27,419 nucleotides of DNA from CAZUZD01 sp964624465 (GTDB lineage Bacteria > Planctomycetota > Planctomycetia > Isosphaerales > Isosphaeraceae), in the NCBI GenBank assembly GCA_964624465.1, contig CAZUZD010000042.1, positions 1-27,419 of the forward strand. The letters run 5' to 3'. Position 1 is the stretch's first letter, and each line of letters begins with the position of its first letter. The position numbers were made by a program, and so were the translations under genes. This document shows, piece after piece, positions 16,210-25,334 of the stretch. Under the pieces are notes generated by a model that was given only the letters and a program-made list of their open reading frames with translations, was not told where the DNA came from and ran no database searches.

Positions 16210-18659
16210 GGCGCGGTGTGGTCCATCAGGCTGGGGGCTGCTCCTGGGGAACAGGTGAGTTTTATCACCACAGGCCGGTCATTGCCGTCCTTCAGTTCCA
16301 CGCCCTTCGCCAGGACGACCGGAACGCACTGGCCTGAATCGATCGAAAATGAATTCGTGATTTCTCCCCCCGCGGTGAGGTATCGGTAGACAATCAACCG
16401 CAGCTGTGCCCGATCGCCGAGCTTATAGGGGAATGTCCCATTGAATGATTCTTGTGATTTGAATTTGGATTTACCTCCGAGGTATTTCTTCGAGTCCTCG
16501 TCCCACCCGAAGTTATCACACCACTCCGACCAGGTTCGGTCGGTGCTGCCAACGCGGAGCCCGAACTTCAAACAGCTTAGCTTGGATTGTGTGTTGAAGT
16601 TGTACCAGTAGTTCGTACCCTCGGCCAGGCCCACAGACTCCACGGTCACGGTTAGCTCGGTCCCGGCAGCGAGGCCATCGTACCAGCTCTTCCAAGCACT
16701 CACCGCCGACCTCATGGTCTTGGCGGGCGGGCCGTCGGCCTCGCTCAGATAGGTCTCGGCCTTCTGGGCGGCATCCCTGAGCGTGGATACCTCCGCGGAC
16801 TGCGAGACCGCCCGAAGGTCGTTGTAGAGCTTTCGATCCCAGGTCCGGCTGTTCATCTCGATCAACCGCTCGGCCTCGGTGATGTGACGGGCGGGCGTCC
16901 CGGGCTGACCATAGTTGCGCAGATATTCATTGGCAGAGCGATGGATATCGCGAAAACTGAGAGTGTTGCTTTCGGCGAATTCGACGACCCGGAGCCAGGC
17001 CCGGTCGTCGTCCTTCTGCCGAAGCTCCGTGATCCGGTCCTGCGCCCTGAGCTTCAGGGCGTCTGGGGGCTGCGGCTCGGACTTGAGGTAGCGGTCCCAA
17101 TGGACGATGGCCTGCTTGTAGTCATCGGTCGGCTCCTTCTGCGCGGTCAGTTCGTAGCGGCCCTCCTCCTGCGTGATGCCGTTGAGCTTCGACTGGGAGG
17201 CCGCGAGGATCGCGCCGGCCTCGGCGGCGGGGCCGGAGTCCGAGAATTCTCCTACGAATTTCCGGGCCGCGTCGACCAATGCGAGGAGATCCTCCTTAGT
17301 CCGAGCAGCGTCTGCCTGCTCTCGGAGCGCCTTGATCCCGGCGCCCTGACGGTAGCTGCTGTCCTCGGCCTGATCCAGAGCGATCCATTTCCCCAACTCG
17401 GCCACTCTGTCGGCGGGGAGTGCCCAGGACGAAATGCTGTTCAACAACGCCTTTCCGCGGTCGACCCTGGCGGCGGCTTCCTCGTGGTCTTGACGCTCTG
17501 CTCGGAATTCGCGGAGGCTCTCGAACTGGGCGTCGGCGGTCCGGCGGGCCCCGAACCAGGTCAGGCCGGTCGTCGCCGCCAGCAGGCCAGCGGCGACCCC
17601 GGCCCACTTTCGCCGACGTGCGTTCCGGCGGCGGTACAGCTCGTCGAGTTTCGCCCGCGCCGCTTCGTGGACGGGCCCGTTGATGATCCCGTCGCGGTCG
17701 ATGAGCGTCTCGAACGCCTCGATCTGCTTGGCGAGGGCCGACGGCTGGTCCGCCGCGAACCGATTCGCGTCCGCCAGCCGTCGCTCGTCGGCCTCTTGCA
17801 CCGCCCAGACTAGTGGCCCGAGCAGGTTGTACGGGTCGGGCTCACCCCGAGCGGGCCAGAAGACCTCCCGGCCCTCGGCATCAAGCCCTCGGAACACGGC
17901 CCCGGGCCCGAACGCCGAGACGGGGAACAGGGAGACGGTCTCGCCGAACCCGTCGACCTGCTCATAAATCTGGCGAAACTGGCGGTCGGAGGCCAGGAAC
18001 TCCTTCGCACGCCGGACCTCCTTCTCGGGGTCGGTGCGGTCGATCGGCCCCCGGCTATCCCACTTCGCCAGGACCAGGGCCAGCGGGCGCACCAGCCGCC
18101 GATCCGCCTTGGAATACTCGCCACAAAGGCCGAGCAGGCGACCGACCTCGGCGCGGCGCTTCTGGAGCTCGGGCGCCCGGCTGTCGGAGACGTCGAGGAA
18201 GATCAGAATCGCCTCGCATTCCCGGAGCCACATGGAGACCAGATCGCGCAGCCACTCCAGGTCGTCGGCTTCCTGGTAGGAGCCCCCAGCTCCCGGCTCG
18301 GAACGCTCTAGCTTCTCGATCAGCTCGCCCGCGTGGTCGAGCATCTCCACCGTCCAAAGCCGGCCGGATTGCTTATGCGTCAACTGGAACCGGAGCTTAG
18401 TTGGGATGGTCTTGCCAGTCGCGCCGGGGACGCCCTCGGAGTATTCATTCCAGCACATCTCGGCATAACGGGCCGTGTCGGCGTCGTAGTCGAGGTTGGC
18501 CGCGGCCCCGTCGCCCGTGCTATTGCCGTACAGCGAGGCGAAGTAGCAAGTCTTGCCGCTGGAGCGGGGTCCGAAGACCGCGATCCGCCGCTCTCGCGGG
18601 TTCGCCTTGCCAAGCTTTTCCTCGAACTCTCGGAGGATCTCGTCGGCGATCTGAGTCAT
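16206..18659 (-). CDS. Membrane-anchored P-loop GTPase with a long C-terminal region
   Basis: 817 residues. The N-terminal GTPase domain has G1 GPRSSGKT at 30-37, G3 DHAG at 108-111, a G4-like AKWD at 198-201 and G5-like VSAF at 247-250. This fits a TRAFAC-type GTPase and resembles the bacterial 'double-GTPase' proteins of predicted conflict systems, an assignment I cannot verify. A transmembrane helix lies at about 352-370 after a very basic run (YRRRNARRR). A long helical region follows (about 375-670), then a C-terminal beta-rich domain of about 130 residues beginning LTVTVESVGL. The GTPase is expected to be cytoplasmic and the C-terminal part periplasmic. It starts 22 bp after the FHA-ABC gene and its stop overlaps the next start. 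Likely a switch or energy-dependent sensor. Confidence 0.85.
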   Translation of the reverse strand: MTQIADEILREFEEKLGKANPRERRIAVFGPRSSGKTCYFASLYGNSTGDGAAANLDYDADTARYAEMCWNEYSEGVPGATGKTIPTKLRFQLTHKQSGRLWTVEMLDHAGELIEKLERSEPGAGGSYQEADDLEWLRDLVSMWLRECEAILIFLDVSDSRAPELQKRRAEVGRLLGLCGEYSKADRRLVRPLALVLAKWDSRGPIDRTDPEKEVRRAKEFLASDRQFRQIYEQVDGFGETVSLFPVSAFGPGAVFRGLDAEGREVFWPARGEPDPYNLLGPLVWAVQEADERRLADANRFAADQPSALAKQIEAFETLIDRDGIINGPVHEAARAKLDELYRRRNARRRKWAGVAAGLLAATTGLTWFGARRTADAQFESLREFRAERQDHEEAAARVDRGKALLNSISSWALPADRVAELGKWIALDQAEDSSYRQGAGIKALREQADAARTKEDLLALVDAARKFVGEFSDSGPAAEAGAILAASQSKLNGITQEEGRYELTAQKEPTDDYKQAIVHWDRYLKSEPQPPDALKLRAQDRITELRQKDDDRAWLRVVEFAESNTLSFRDIHRSANEYLRNYGQPGTPARHITEAERLIEMNSRTWDRKLYNDLRAVSQSAEVSTLRDAAQKAETYLSEADGPPAKTMRSAVSAWKSWYDGLAAGTELTVTVESVGLAEGTNYWYNFNTQSKLSCLKFGLRVGSTDRTWSEWCDNFGWDEDSKKYLGGKSKFKSQESFNGTFPYKLGDRAQLRLIVYRYLTAGGEITNSFSIDSGQCVPVVLAKGVELKDGNDRPVVIKLTCSPGAAPSLMDHTAP

Positions 18660-18681
18660 GGGCGTCCCCCACGAATGGCTG

Positions 18682-20685
18682 TTATGCGTTCTCTAGCCAA
18701 TGGTTGTCCCGTCGGCGGAACACCACGGCTAGTACGCCCGCCGTCCCTACCAAGAGCACCAGGGAGTGGGCCACGTCGGTCCACATCCAGCGAGCGTACT
18801 CGGCCTTGTCGATCCCCCGCCGGTGCATCGCCGAGACCGCCGGGCGGGCGTAAAGGAACAGGGAAGAGAAGTCCAGCGCGTACTCCGGCCAAATCCTGGG
18901 GCTGCCGGCGGGCTCGCTCCAGTCGCGGGAAATCTGGCGGGCCAGAAGTGGTAGCGAGCGGAAGTGCCCGCTCCGCGGTGACTGCTCGTCGAGCCCGGTC
19001 GCCGCCGAGCTGATCAAGAGCTGGGGCAGGACGATCAGCGGCAGCCAGGCCACGGCGAATTCCTCGGTCTTGGCCAGCGCCGAGATGGTTAGCCCGAGGA
19101 GCAGGGCCGAGAGGTACGCCGCCCAATTGACCAGCACGAGCTGACAGAACCAGACCTCGCGGAGGTCGTCGCGCACTCCGTCTCGCGGGTCCATGAAGCT
19201 CATGAAGAGGACGACCGCGACGAGGGACGCGACCTGGACCAGGCCGATGCCCGCGAACAGGGCGACTTTCGAGACGAGGTAGCCGACCGGCGTCACCCCG
19301 AGGAGCCGTTCGCGCACGTAGATCTTCCGCTCGCGGACCAACTCGCGAGCCGTGTTGTTGAGGCCGAGCCAGGTGGCGGTTGCCGCCACGAAGGTGAGAA
19401 TCGGGACGGCGCTGGTCGGTTTGCACTGCGAAAGGTTTATGAGGAGGCCGATCACGAGCGGCTGGAGCACGAGTAGCCAGGCGAAGAGTGGATCGCGCCC
19501 GATCAGCTTCAGCCCTCGAGACATCAGGACCCGGACCTGAGCGGCCAGGCTGATCGCGGTTTCCGGGGGCCGGACCCGCGCCGGCGCCGATGGGGGCGGG
19601 GCGGGGCTCGACTTGACCGGGCGAAGGGCCGATGGACTCGACCGAGCCTGTCCTTTTTCGAGGTGGCGGTACAGGTCCGGGTAGGTCGTCACATTGTAGC
19701 GCGGCAGCAGATCCTTCGGAGGGCCGCTGAAATCGACCCGGCGGTGGGCGAGGACGAGCAGGCGGTCGAAAAGTTCGAGGTTCCCGAGCACATGCGTCGC
19801 GCAGAAAACCGTGACGCCCTGCCCAGCGATCTCGCGAAGTTGCTGCATGAGGTCCCGCTCGGAGGCGGGGTCCAGCCCGGCGGTCGGCTCGTCGAGGAAC
19901 AGGACGCGGGGACGTCCCAGCAGCTCGGCGCCGACGTTGAGGCGCCGACGCTCCCCGCCGCTGAGGGTGCCGGCAAGGTTGTCGGCGACCCGGGTCAGGC
20001 GGAGCTGGGACAGCATCCCGTCGACCAGGGACGCCCGGTCACGGCGGCCTAGATCGCCGCGAAGGCGGAGGGCGTAGTCGAGGTTCTCCCGGACGGTCAG
20101 GCCGTGGAGACTCGTGTCGTCCTGCGGCACGTAGCCGACGTGCCGCCGGTACTCGGCGACGTCGGCCGGCAGGCTCCAGTGACCCGCGAAGACCCTGCTA
20201 TTGGCCTCCGGTGGGACGTACCCCGCCAGGCACTTTAGCAGTGTGCTCTTGCCCGACCCGCTGAGCCCGAGGATCCCCACGAACTGGCCGGGCTCGGTGT
20301 CCAGCGAGATCCCCTCGAGCAGGCGGGCCGAGTTGCGGGTGACGCTCAGGTTATCGACCCGGAAGGCGAGCCCGATGTCGGCTTCGGCGTCGAGGCACTC
20401 CAGGCGACGTCCGACGACGCGGTACTCGACAGTTCCGAAGCTGACCGCCTGGCCCGATTCCAAAATCGCACGCTCGACGCGGCGACGTCCTACGAACGTC
20501 CCGTTCCGGCTCTTGAGGTCGCACACGAGGACGCCCTTGTCGTGCAGCATGACGATGGCGTGCCGCGGGGAGACGCTAGGATGCTCCAGGGCCACCTGGG
20601 CCCGTCCGAGGCGGCCGATCGTCACGCCCCGGACGGTCGGCTCGATGACCCGAGCCCCCTGGAAGGCCGCCCGGTCGGAGTTCAA
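18682..20685 (-). CDS. FHA domain - ABC ATPase - ABC2 permease fusion
   Basis: 667 residues. The FHA domain spans about 1-100 with the phosphothreonine-binding landmarks GR (24-25), SVSPRH (37-42) and DLKSRNGTF (56-64). An ABCG-like ATPase follows at about 105-340: Walker A GLSGSGKS at 140-147, signature LSGGE at 241-245, Walker B VLFLDEP at 261-267 and H-loop at 298, all intact. A Pro/Ser-rich linker (about 355-390) leads to an ABC2-type membrane domain (about 400-665) with roughly six helices. It should form a homodimeric transporter whose activity answers to a Thr-phosphorylated partner. Its start overlaps the previous stop (ATGA). No Ser/Thr kinase is present in the window. The substrate is unknown. 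Confidence 0.93.
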   Translation of the reverse strand: MNSDRAAFQGARVIEPTVRGVTIGRLGRAQVALEHPSVSPRHAIVMLHDKGVLVCDLKSRNGTFVGRRRVERAILESGQAVSFGTVEYRVVGRRLECLDAEADIGLAFRVDNLSVTRNSARLLEGISLDTEPGQFVGILGLSGSGKSTLLKCLAGYVPPEANSRVFAGHWSLPADVAEYRRHVGYVPQDDTSLHGLTVRENLDYALRLRGDLGRRDRASLVDGMLSQLRLTRVADNLAGTLSGGERRRLNVGAELLGRPRVLFLDEPTAGLDPASERDLMQQLREIAGQGVTVFCATHVLGNLELFDRLLVLAHRRVDFSGPPKDLLPRYNVTTYPDLYRHLEKGQARSSPSALRPVKSSPAPPPSAPARVRPPETAISLAAQVRVLMSRGLKLIGRDPLFAWLLVLQPLVIGLLINLSQCKPTSAVPILTFVAATATWLGLNNTARELVRERKIYVRERLLGVTPVGYLVSKVALFAGIGLVQVASLVAVVLFMSFMDPRDGVRDDLREVWFCQLVLVNWAAYLSALLLGLTISALAKTEEFAVAWLPLIVLPQLLISSAATGLDEQSPRSGHFRSLPLLARQISRDWSEPAGSPRIWPEYALDFSSLFLYARPAVSAMHRRGIDKAEYARWMWTDVAHSLVLLVGTAGVLAVVFRRRDNHWLENA

Positions 20686-21884
20686 GGTCGGGCTCCCGAG
20701 GAGCCCGCCCGGCCCCCCTCGTTCTTTACGACCCGACAGAAGTACTTGGTTTCCACGTTCGCCTTGCCCCGAAAGGAGGTCTCGAACAGCAGGTGAGTCT
20801 TGCTGAACCGTTGCAGGGTCGCGGTCGCCTTGATCTCCGCCTCCTCGACGATCTGGTCCTCGGGCGAGAAATATAGCTTCCCCGACGGCTCCAGGTCGCC
20901 GATCCGCCCCTCGTCCTTGTCAGACCCCTCGAGGTTGAGGTGGGCGGGCTGGAGGATGCTCAGCACCCGCCGCGCCTTGCCCGAGCGGTCCTCGTCGGCG
21001 AGGCGAACGAAGCCGACTTGGCCCGAGAGCGTTGCCCGCAATGACGGGTCGATCAGGTGGTTGAACGCACGACCGTCGACTTCCCACTTCCCGCCGACCT
21101 TCACATCGGCGTTATTGAATATGATGGCGTCGGACAGAAGGACGCAGGCCTGGTGGAACGTCCTCTCTTCCGGGGTGGCCACACCCCTCACGTCCGACAC
21201 GTCCACGACCCCCTTTCCGTCGATATACTCCATCTTCACGGCCTTGCCCGACAGGGCATCGACCACGGCGAACGCCTCGGCCAACTCGGCGTCGATTCCG
21301 AGCAGCCGCTCGACCGGGACGAACCCTTCCAGCCAGCGGAGAACGGGAGCCAGCGAGAGGCCGTTGAACTGCTGCACGACCATGGCGGCATCGGGGCTGA
21401 TGGCCAGCAGGCTGCCGAAGAGGATCTTGCCCGGGGCGCCTAGGTCCAGCCTGACGTCCTTGAGCTTGCCGTGGATGTCGAGCGACTTGAGGTCTTTGAA
21501 GTGGCGGATCTCGACGATCGTCTTCCCGTCGTTGGAGACGATCTCGCGGTCGATGAACGCTTCGAACGTGTAGACGACGTCGACCACCGTCTTGATCGCC
21601 CACTTCTTGTTCTCCGCCGGCCCGTGGATCGACCCCTTGAGATGGGTCTCGTAGGTGAACCCGGGCTTGAGGACCTGGCGCACCCGCTCCTCTGCCGTGA
21701 GCGTCGGCGTGGGCTGGACCTTGAGCGGGGGCTTCGGCTGCCCGTCGCCGCCCCCAGTGCTACCCTTGTCCTCGCCCTCCTGCCCTCGCAGGGCGGTCTG
21801 GGGCCGCGAGCCGATGAAATAACCCAGAGCGCCGACCACCGCCAGCGCCGTCAGGAAGGCGAAGATGCCGAGGAGCTTGTTCAT
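20682..21884 (-). CDS. Signal-anchored protein of unknown family, second gene of the operon
   Basis: 400 residues. An N-terminal hydrophobic helix (about 4-24) acts as a signal anchor or uncleaved signal. A Gly/Pro-rich linker follows (34-62), then a soluble region starting ERVRQVLKPGFTYETHLKG and containing FIDREIVSNDGKTIVEIRHF. I do not recognise a family. It should sit in the periplasm, tethered to the inner membrane. A truncated paralogue is found upstream at 25335-25829 with the same SNDGK-x-x-V-E-(I/L)-RHF core. It lies 40 bp after the TIR gene and overlaps the FHA-ABC gene by four bases, so it belongs to the same transcript. Confidence 0.8.
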   Translation of the reverse strand: MNKLLGIFAFLTALAVVGALGYFIGSRPQTALRGQEGEDKGSTGGGDGQPKPPLKVQPTPTLTAEERVRQVLKPGFTYETHLKGSIHGPAENKKWAIKTVVDVVYTFEAFIDREIVSNDGKTIVEIRHFKDLKSLDIHGKLKDVRLDLGAPGKILFGSLLAISPDAAMVVQQFNGLSLAPVLRWLEGFVPVERLLGIDAELAEAFAVVDALSGKAVKMEYIDGKGVVDVSDVRGVATPEERTFHQACVLLSDAIIFNNADVKVGGKWEVDGRAFNHLIDPSLRATLSGQVGFVRLADEDRSGKARRVLSILQPAHLNLEGSDKDEGRIGDLEPSGKLYFSPEDQIVEEAEIKATATLQRFSKTHLLFETSFRGKANVETKYFCRVVKNEGGRAGSSGARP

Positions 21885-21924
21885 GGCGTTCTCACGACTG
21901 TGTAAGGTTTCCGGTCGCCTGAGG

Positions 21925-24015
21925 TCAGTTCTTCGGCTTGGCCAATTGCTCTCGGTAATGCGCCGGGAACGGCACGTTGAGCCGGCGGGCCTCGGCCAGC
22001 GTCTCGTCGAGGTATTCCAGGAGCTCTTCCGGGATGATCGCGTCGCGGTCCATCATGAGCCGGTTCGCCTCGTCGCGCGCCACCTGTTTGCCCGTCTTGG
22101 GCGTCGTGACCAGTGCGGACTCCCAGATCTCACCCCGCCCGTCCCGCCTCATGCACTTTAATCGGACCTCGACGACCTCTTGGTCGCGCGCGAGTTCACG
22201 GAGCCTCTGAGCATCTTCGTCCGCCCAATCGCCGCCGCGGTTCGCCTCGGCGAGCCCGGACAGTGCGAGGGTGGCCTCGACCGAGCCGTCGTCCGACGCC
22301 GCCTGATAGACCTTGCGGGCGAGGTCAGAGACGCCCTCGCGCTCGTGACCTTTGCCGATCAAGGCCGCCGCCCGCCACCTGATCCTCCGGGCCGGCAAGT
22401 CCCACGGCCGTTCGACGAGGACCGGGCCGAGGATCCGATAGGCCTCCTCGGCGAGGAGGCGCGCCGGCGTTTGCTGGCGTTCAACGGCCTCAGTGGCCCG
22501 GTTCAGCAGGGCGGAGGGCGTGTCCCCGAGGTAGCGCCGCCACCGGGCTTCGACGACGGTGCCGGGGCGATATTCGTCGGCGTGATAGCCAAGAGGGCTG
22601 CCGTCGCCGTTCAGTAGTGAAAGGTAGATCGCCTCAACGACGTCGCGGACGGCGAAGTCTAACTCGGCCTCCTCACCCTGGTCCGCGTCGCCCGTGACAT
22701 AGCGGTTGCGACGAGAGATCGCCAGCCCATAGAGCGCGAGGACGCTCTTTGGAGCGAGCCGGAAGGCTTCCTTCAGGTCGTCCTCCGCCTCCTGGGTCGC
22801 GGCCCGGTCGAGGTGATAAAACCCCCGGTAGACGTAGGCGTCCGGGTTGGGGAACAGCCGCAACGACTCGTCGAGGTCGGACCGAGCCTCCGCCGGGTAG
22901 GCGCGTTTGAAGAAGAGTCTGGCTCTCTCCGAAAGATAAAAACTGCACCGCTCGTGGAGGACGTCCTTGCGGGCCACGGTCGCGCCCACGATCTCCTTTC
23001 GGTCGATCTCGAGGGCCTTGCCGAGGTATTCAATGGCCTGCATGTCGTTCTTCTCGGCCTCGGCGACGCGGGCGAGATTGTAGTACAGCCAGGGATCGGA
23101 CCCGGCGTCGTGGGCCAGGGCCGCCTGCACATCGGCCGCCGCCCCGGCGTGGTCCTCGACCGCCGAATGGCACGCAGCGCGCCGGGCGTAGACCAAGGCG
23201 TCGGACAGGGCCAGGTCGAGGGCTCGCGTGTAGTCATCGAGGGCCTGCCGGAACTCGGCGCGGTTGCCGGTGCGCAAGCCTCGAATGTGATGGACCCGGC
23301 CCCGCCCCGCGTAGGTGTCGGCGAGGTTATGGCCCTCTGCTATCGCCCGCTCGCAAAGGGCGGCAGCCTCGTCGATCTGGTTCGCGTCGAAACACCGATC
23401 CAGTTCACGCGCGATCGGCTGGGCCGACGGCCGGGGAGCCGGCCGTCGGCCGAACTGCTGGAAGGCGAACAAGCCCAGCCCGACCCAGACCGCGAGCAAC
23501 CCGGCGAACACCAAAGCGGTGGCAAGCCGACCATTCTTGGGCGGGTCGATCGTCCGGATCAGTTTCGCGACGTCCGTTTCGAAGTCGGGATTGGGGCGGA
23601 TCAGCAAGGCGTGACAATAAGTGAGCCGGCCCAGGCTCTTCGGCAGTTCGGACCGCCGCGGCATGCCCGCCTTGCCGACCAACACTGGGATGACCCTCAG
23701 GCCCCGCCGTTCCCGCCGTTCCCGCTGCTCCAAGGCCGACTCGATCTCGATCCGGACATCGTCGTCCCCATCCTGAAGCCTCCGAGTTCCATCCGGCAAT
23801 TCGGCCGCGAACCAGTGATCCCCGATCACGACCAGAAAAACGTCGGTTTCCCGGATGGACGCGTTCACGACAGAGCGGTAATCCTCCCCGTACTGATTCG
23901 AGTTGACGTCCTGGAAGATGTGGTCCTGGCCGAACCATCCGGCCAGCTCTCCGTACAGCCGCCCAGCTTGGTGCTGGCTGTCGTCGCGTCGGTAGCAGAT
24001 GAAGATTCGGGGCAT
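21925..24015 (-). CDS. TIR domain - transmembrane - TPR protein, first gene of the operon
   Basis: 696 residues. The TIR domain spans about 1-155: IFICYRRDDS (4-13), VFLVVIGDHW (59-68) and VRIEIESAL (87-95), in which E90 sits at the position of the catalytic glutamate of NAD-cleaving TIR domains. A transmembrane helix lies at about 164-186. Several TPR-like repeats follow (about 200-480; for example residues containing ALDDYTRALDLALSDALVYARRA and AIEYLGKALEID). A less defined C-terminal helical region follows. The TIR domain is probably cytoplasmic and the TPR part on the other face. The ATG at 24015 is chosen because the TIR fold begins at residue 3. An in-frame extension to 24255 has no domain character. 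No strong ribosome site is visible. NADase activity is inferred from the family. Confidence 0.92.
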   Translation of the reverse strand: MPRIFICYRRDDSQHQAGRLYGELAGWFGQDHIFQDVNSNQYGEDYRSVVNASIRETDVFLVVIGDHWFAAELPDGTRRLQDGDDDVRIEIESALEQRERRERRGLRVIPVLVGKAGMPRRSELPKSLGRLTYCHALLIRPNPDFETDVAKLIRTIDPPKNGRLATALVFAGLLAVWVGLGLFAFQQFGRRPAPRPSAQPIARELDRCFDANQIDEAAALCERAIAEGHNLADTYAGRGRVHHIRGLRTGNRAEFRQALDDYTRALDLALSDALVYARRAACHSAVEDHAGAAADVQAALAHDAGSDPWLYYNLARVAEAEKNDMQAIEYLGKALEIDRKEIVGATVARKDVLHERCSFYLSERARLFFKRAYPAEARSDLDESLRLFPNPDAYVYRGFYHLDRAATQEAEDDLKEAFRLAPKSVLALYGLAISRRNRYVTGDADQGEEAELDFAVRDVVEAIYLSLLNGDGSPLGYHADEYRPGTVVEARWRRYLGDTPSALLNRATEAVERQQTPARLLAEEAYRILGPVLVERPWDLPARRIRWRAAALIGKGHEREGVSDLARKVYQAASDDGSVEATLALSGLAEANRGGDWADEDAQRLRELARDQEVVEVRLKCMRRDGRGEIWESALVTTPKTGKQVARDEANRLMMDRDAIIPEELLEYLDETLAEARRLNVPFPAHYREQLAKPKN

Positions 24016-24426
24016 GATCGTTACACGCGGCCGGCGGGCCCTGACGGGATCTCGGATGGGCGAGCGCCGCCCATCCGGCCATGCGTTCGTTGGGGGCAAT
24101 CCAGTCGGGGCAGGACCCTCGGGGCGCGGCTGACGGGGGGCAGAGACCGTCGGTCCGAGCTCGAGCAGCAAGGCTACTTCGAGAAGATCCGGGAGCTGCC
24201 CGTCGGCCGTGGACCGACAGACCCGGGAGATATTGCAGGCAGTCAGAATACTCATTGGAGACTGACCGATTCTTTTAGTAAAGAACTATATTGCCGGTCC
24301 AGGCCGAGGAAAACAGCGGAATCCGCAGCGGGTATGGGTCGCTTGCCCCGCTACCCGACTGGCGGTGGCGACGTCATCTTGGTGGAAAGGAGGACAGGTA
24401 GAGTTGCTTCGACGAGCGTTCATGCA
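24016..24426. other. Probable control region upstream of the TIR operon
   Basis: About 410 bp without a credible gene. It includes an AT-richer patch at about 24270-24295, the most promoter-like stretch in the right half, but I cannot pick a convincing -35/-10 pair. A small inverted repeat (atgcatt / aatgcat, 24422-24441) overlaps the end of the Nudix remnant. Confidence 0.4.
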
Positions 24427-25332
24427 TTAATGGCAATGCATCCACCCCGCCAGGTCCAGGATGACGCTCACGCTCACGGGCCGGGCGGCGTGGGCCTCCA
24501 TGCGGCGGATCTCATCCCTGTCAAGTCACTTGTTCCTCGGATCGCCGTCGATCTTGCGAAGGCCCTCCTGGTTCGGGTGAGAGCAAAAGAGTTCGATGAC
24601 GTACTCCGTCAACTCGCCGGCACTGTGGGAGATGGCCCGATACTCCAGATGACTGGCGCATGATGCGGAAACGGGGCACTCGGACGGCGTCAGCCCGAGT
24701 TCCTCCCCGATCTCACGGATCGCGCACTCGCGGTAAGTCTCGTCACCTTCGCGGTGCCCGCCAACGAAGAAGAGTGCCTTCCAGTTGTCATTCCACCGGG
24801 CCAGCCACCCCGATCCCCGCCGATGGTTCGCTGGATCAGGGCGATGCCGCCTTCCGAGCGGCGGAGCGGTCCTGAGAAGGTGCGAGGGGATCGCGTTCAG
24901 CACGGACGAACGGACGGCAGGCATCGTTAGCGAGAACGCGATCGTCGGGTCGTCCAGCCTGCCGGCGGAAAGCCGGAGGAATGGCTTGTCGCGATCAAGC
25001 AGCGCCCGTTCCAGGACGTTGCCGGGCTGGTGCAGGTCGACCTCTGCGAGAAGCACCTCGCAGACGTGCAAGTTGTATTGGCGGTCGCGTTGGAACCGGT
25101 TGCTGAAGTGGACGTCTGCGACCTCGCCGCGATGGGTCGCCGAGGCGGGCCCGCGATACCCGAGGTCGGAGCGCACGGTCCCGATGGCCACGCGATCCGG
25201 CTTCACCTCGGTCTTGACCCGTTGGGTCGGGAAGAAATAGCCGCCGTAGCCGGCGTTGTGGACAAGTAGGAACTCAGTCCCGCCCTCCCCCGCGCGGGTG
25301 ACCACGGCGAGGACCGCTTGAGGTTTCGCGAC
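24427..25332 (-). pseudogene. Two-domain Nudix protein, disrupted by an in-frame TGA and lacking its start
   Basis: The frame begins VAKPQAVLAVVTR and has a first Nudix-like half without a clear Nudix box (to about 24920). A second half has a perfect box, GX5EX7REUXEEXGU, as GHREGDETYRECAIREIGEELGL (given as a motif spanning about 24690-24760). A TGA at 24526-24528 follows DPRNK. Read through, the frame continues LDRDEIRRMEAHAARPVSVS to a TAA at 24427-24429. In Nudix relatives N-(K/R)-W-L-x-x-(D/E)-E-(I/L) is common here, so the TGA looks like a mutated Trp TGG. Nudix enzymes hydrolyse nucleoside diphosphates linked to another group, including ADP-ribose. The upstream part joins another gene's frame at about 25333, with no native start. 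Confidence 0.75.
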
Positions 25333-25334
25333 GA

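Noticed and set aside
24016..24255. Upstream start for the TIR protein
   Set aside because: The extension has no domain character, and the TIR fold begins two residues after the ATG at 24015.
24526..24528. TGA read as selenocysteine in the Nudix gene
   Set aside because: The family expects Trp here, no stem-loop is evident after it, and the gene has also lost its start.
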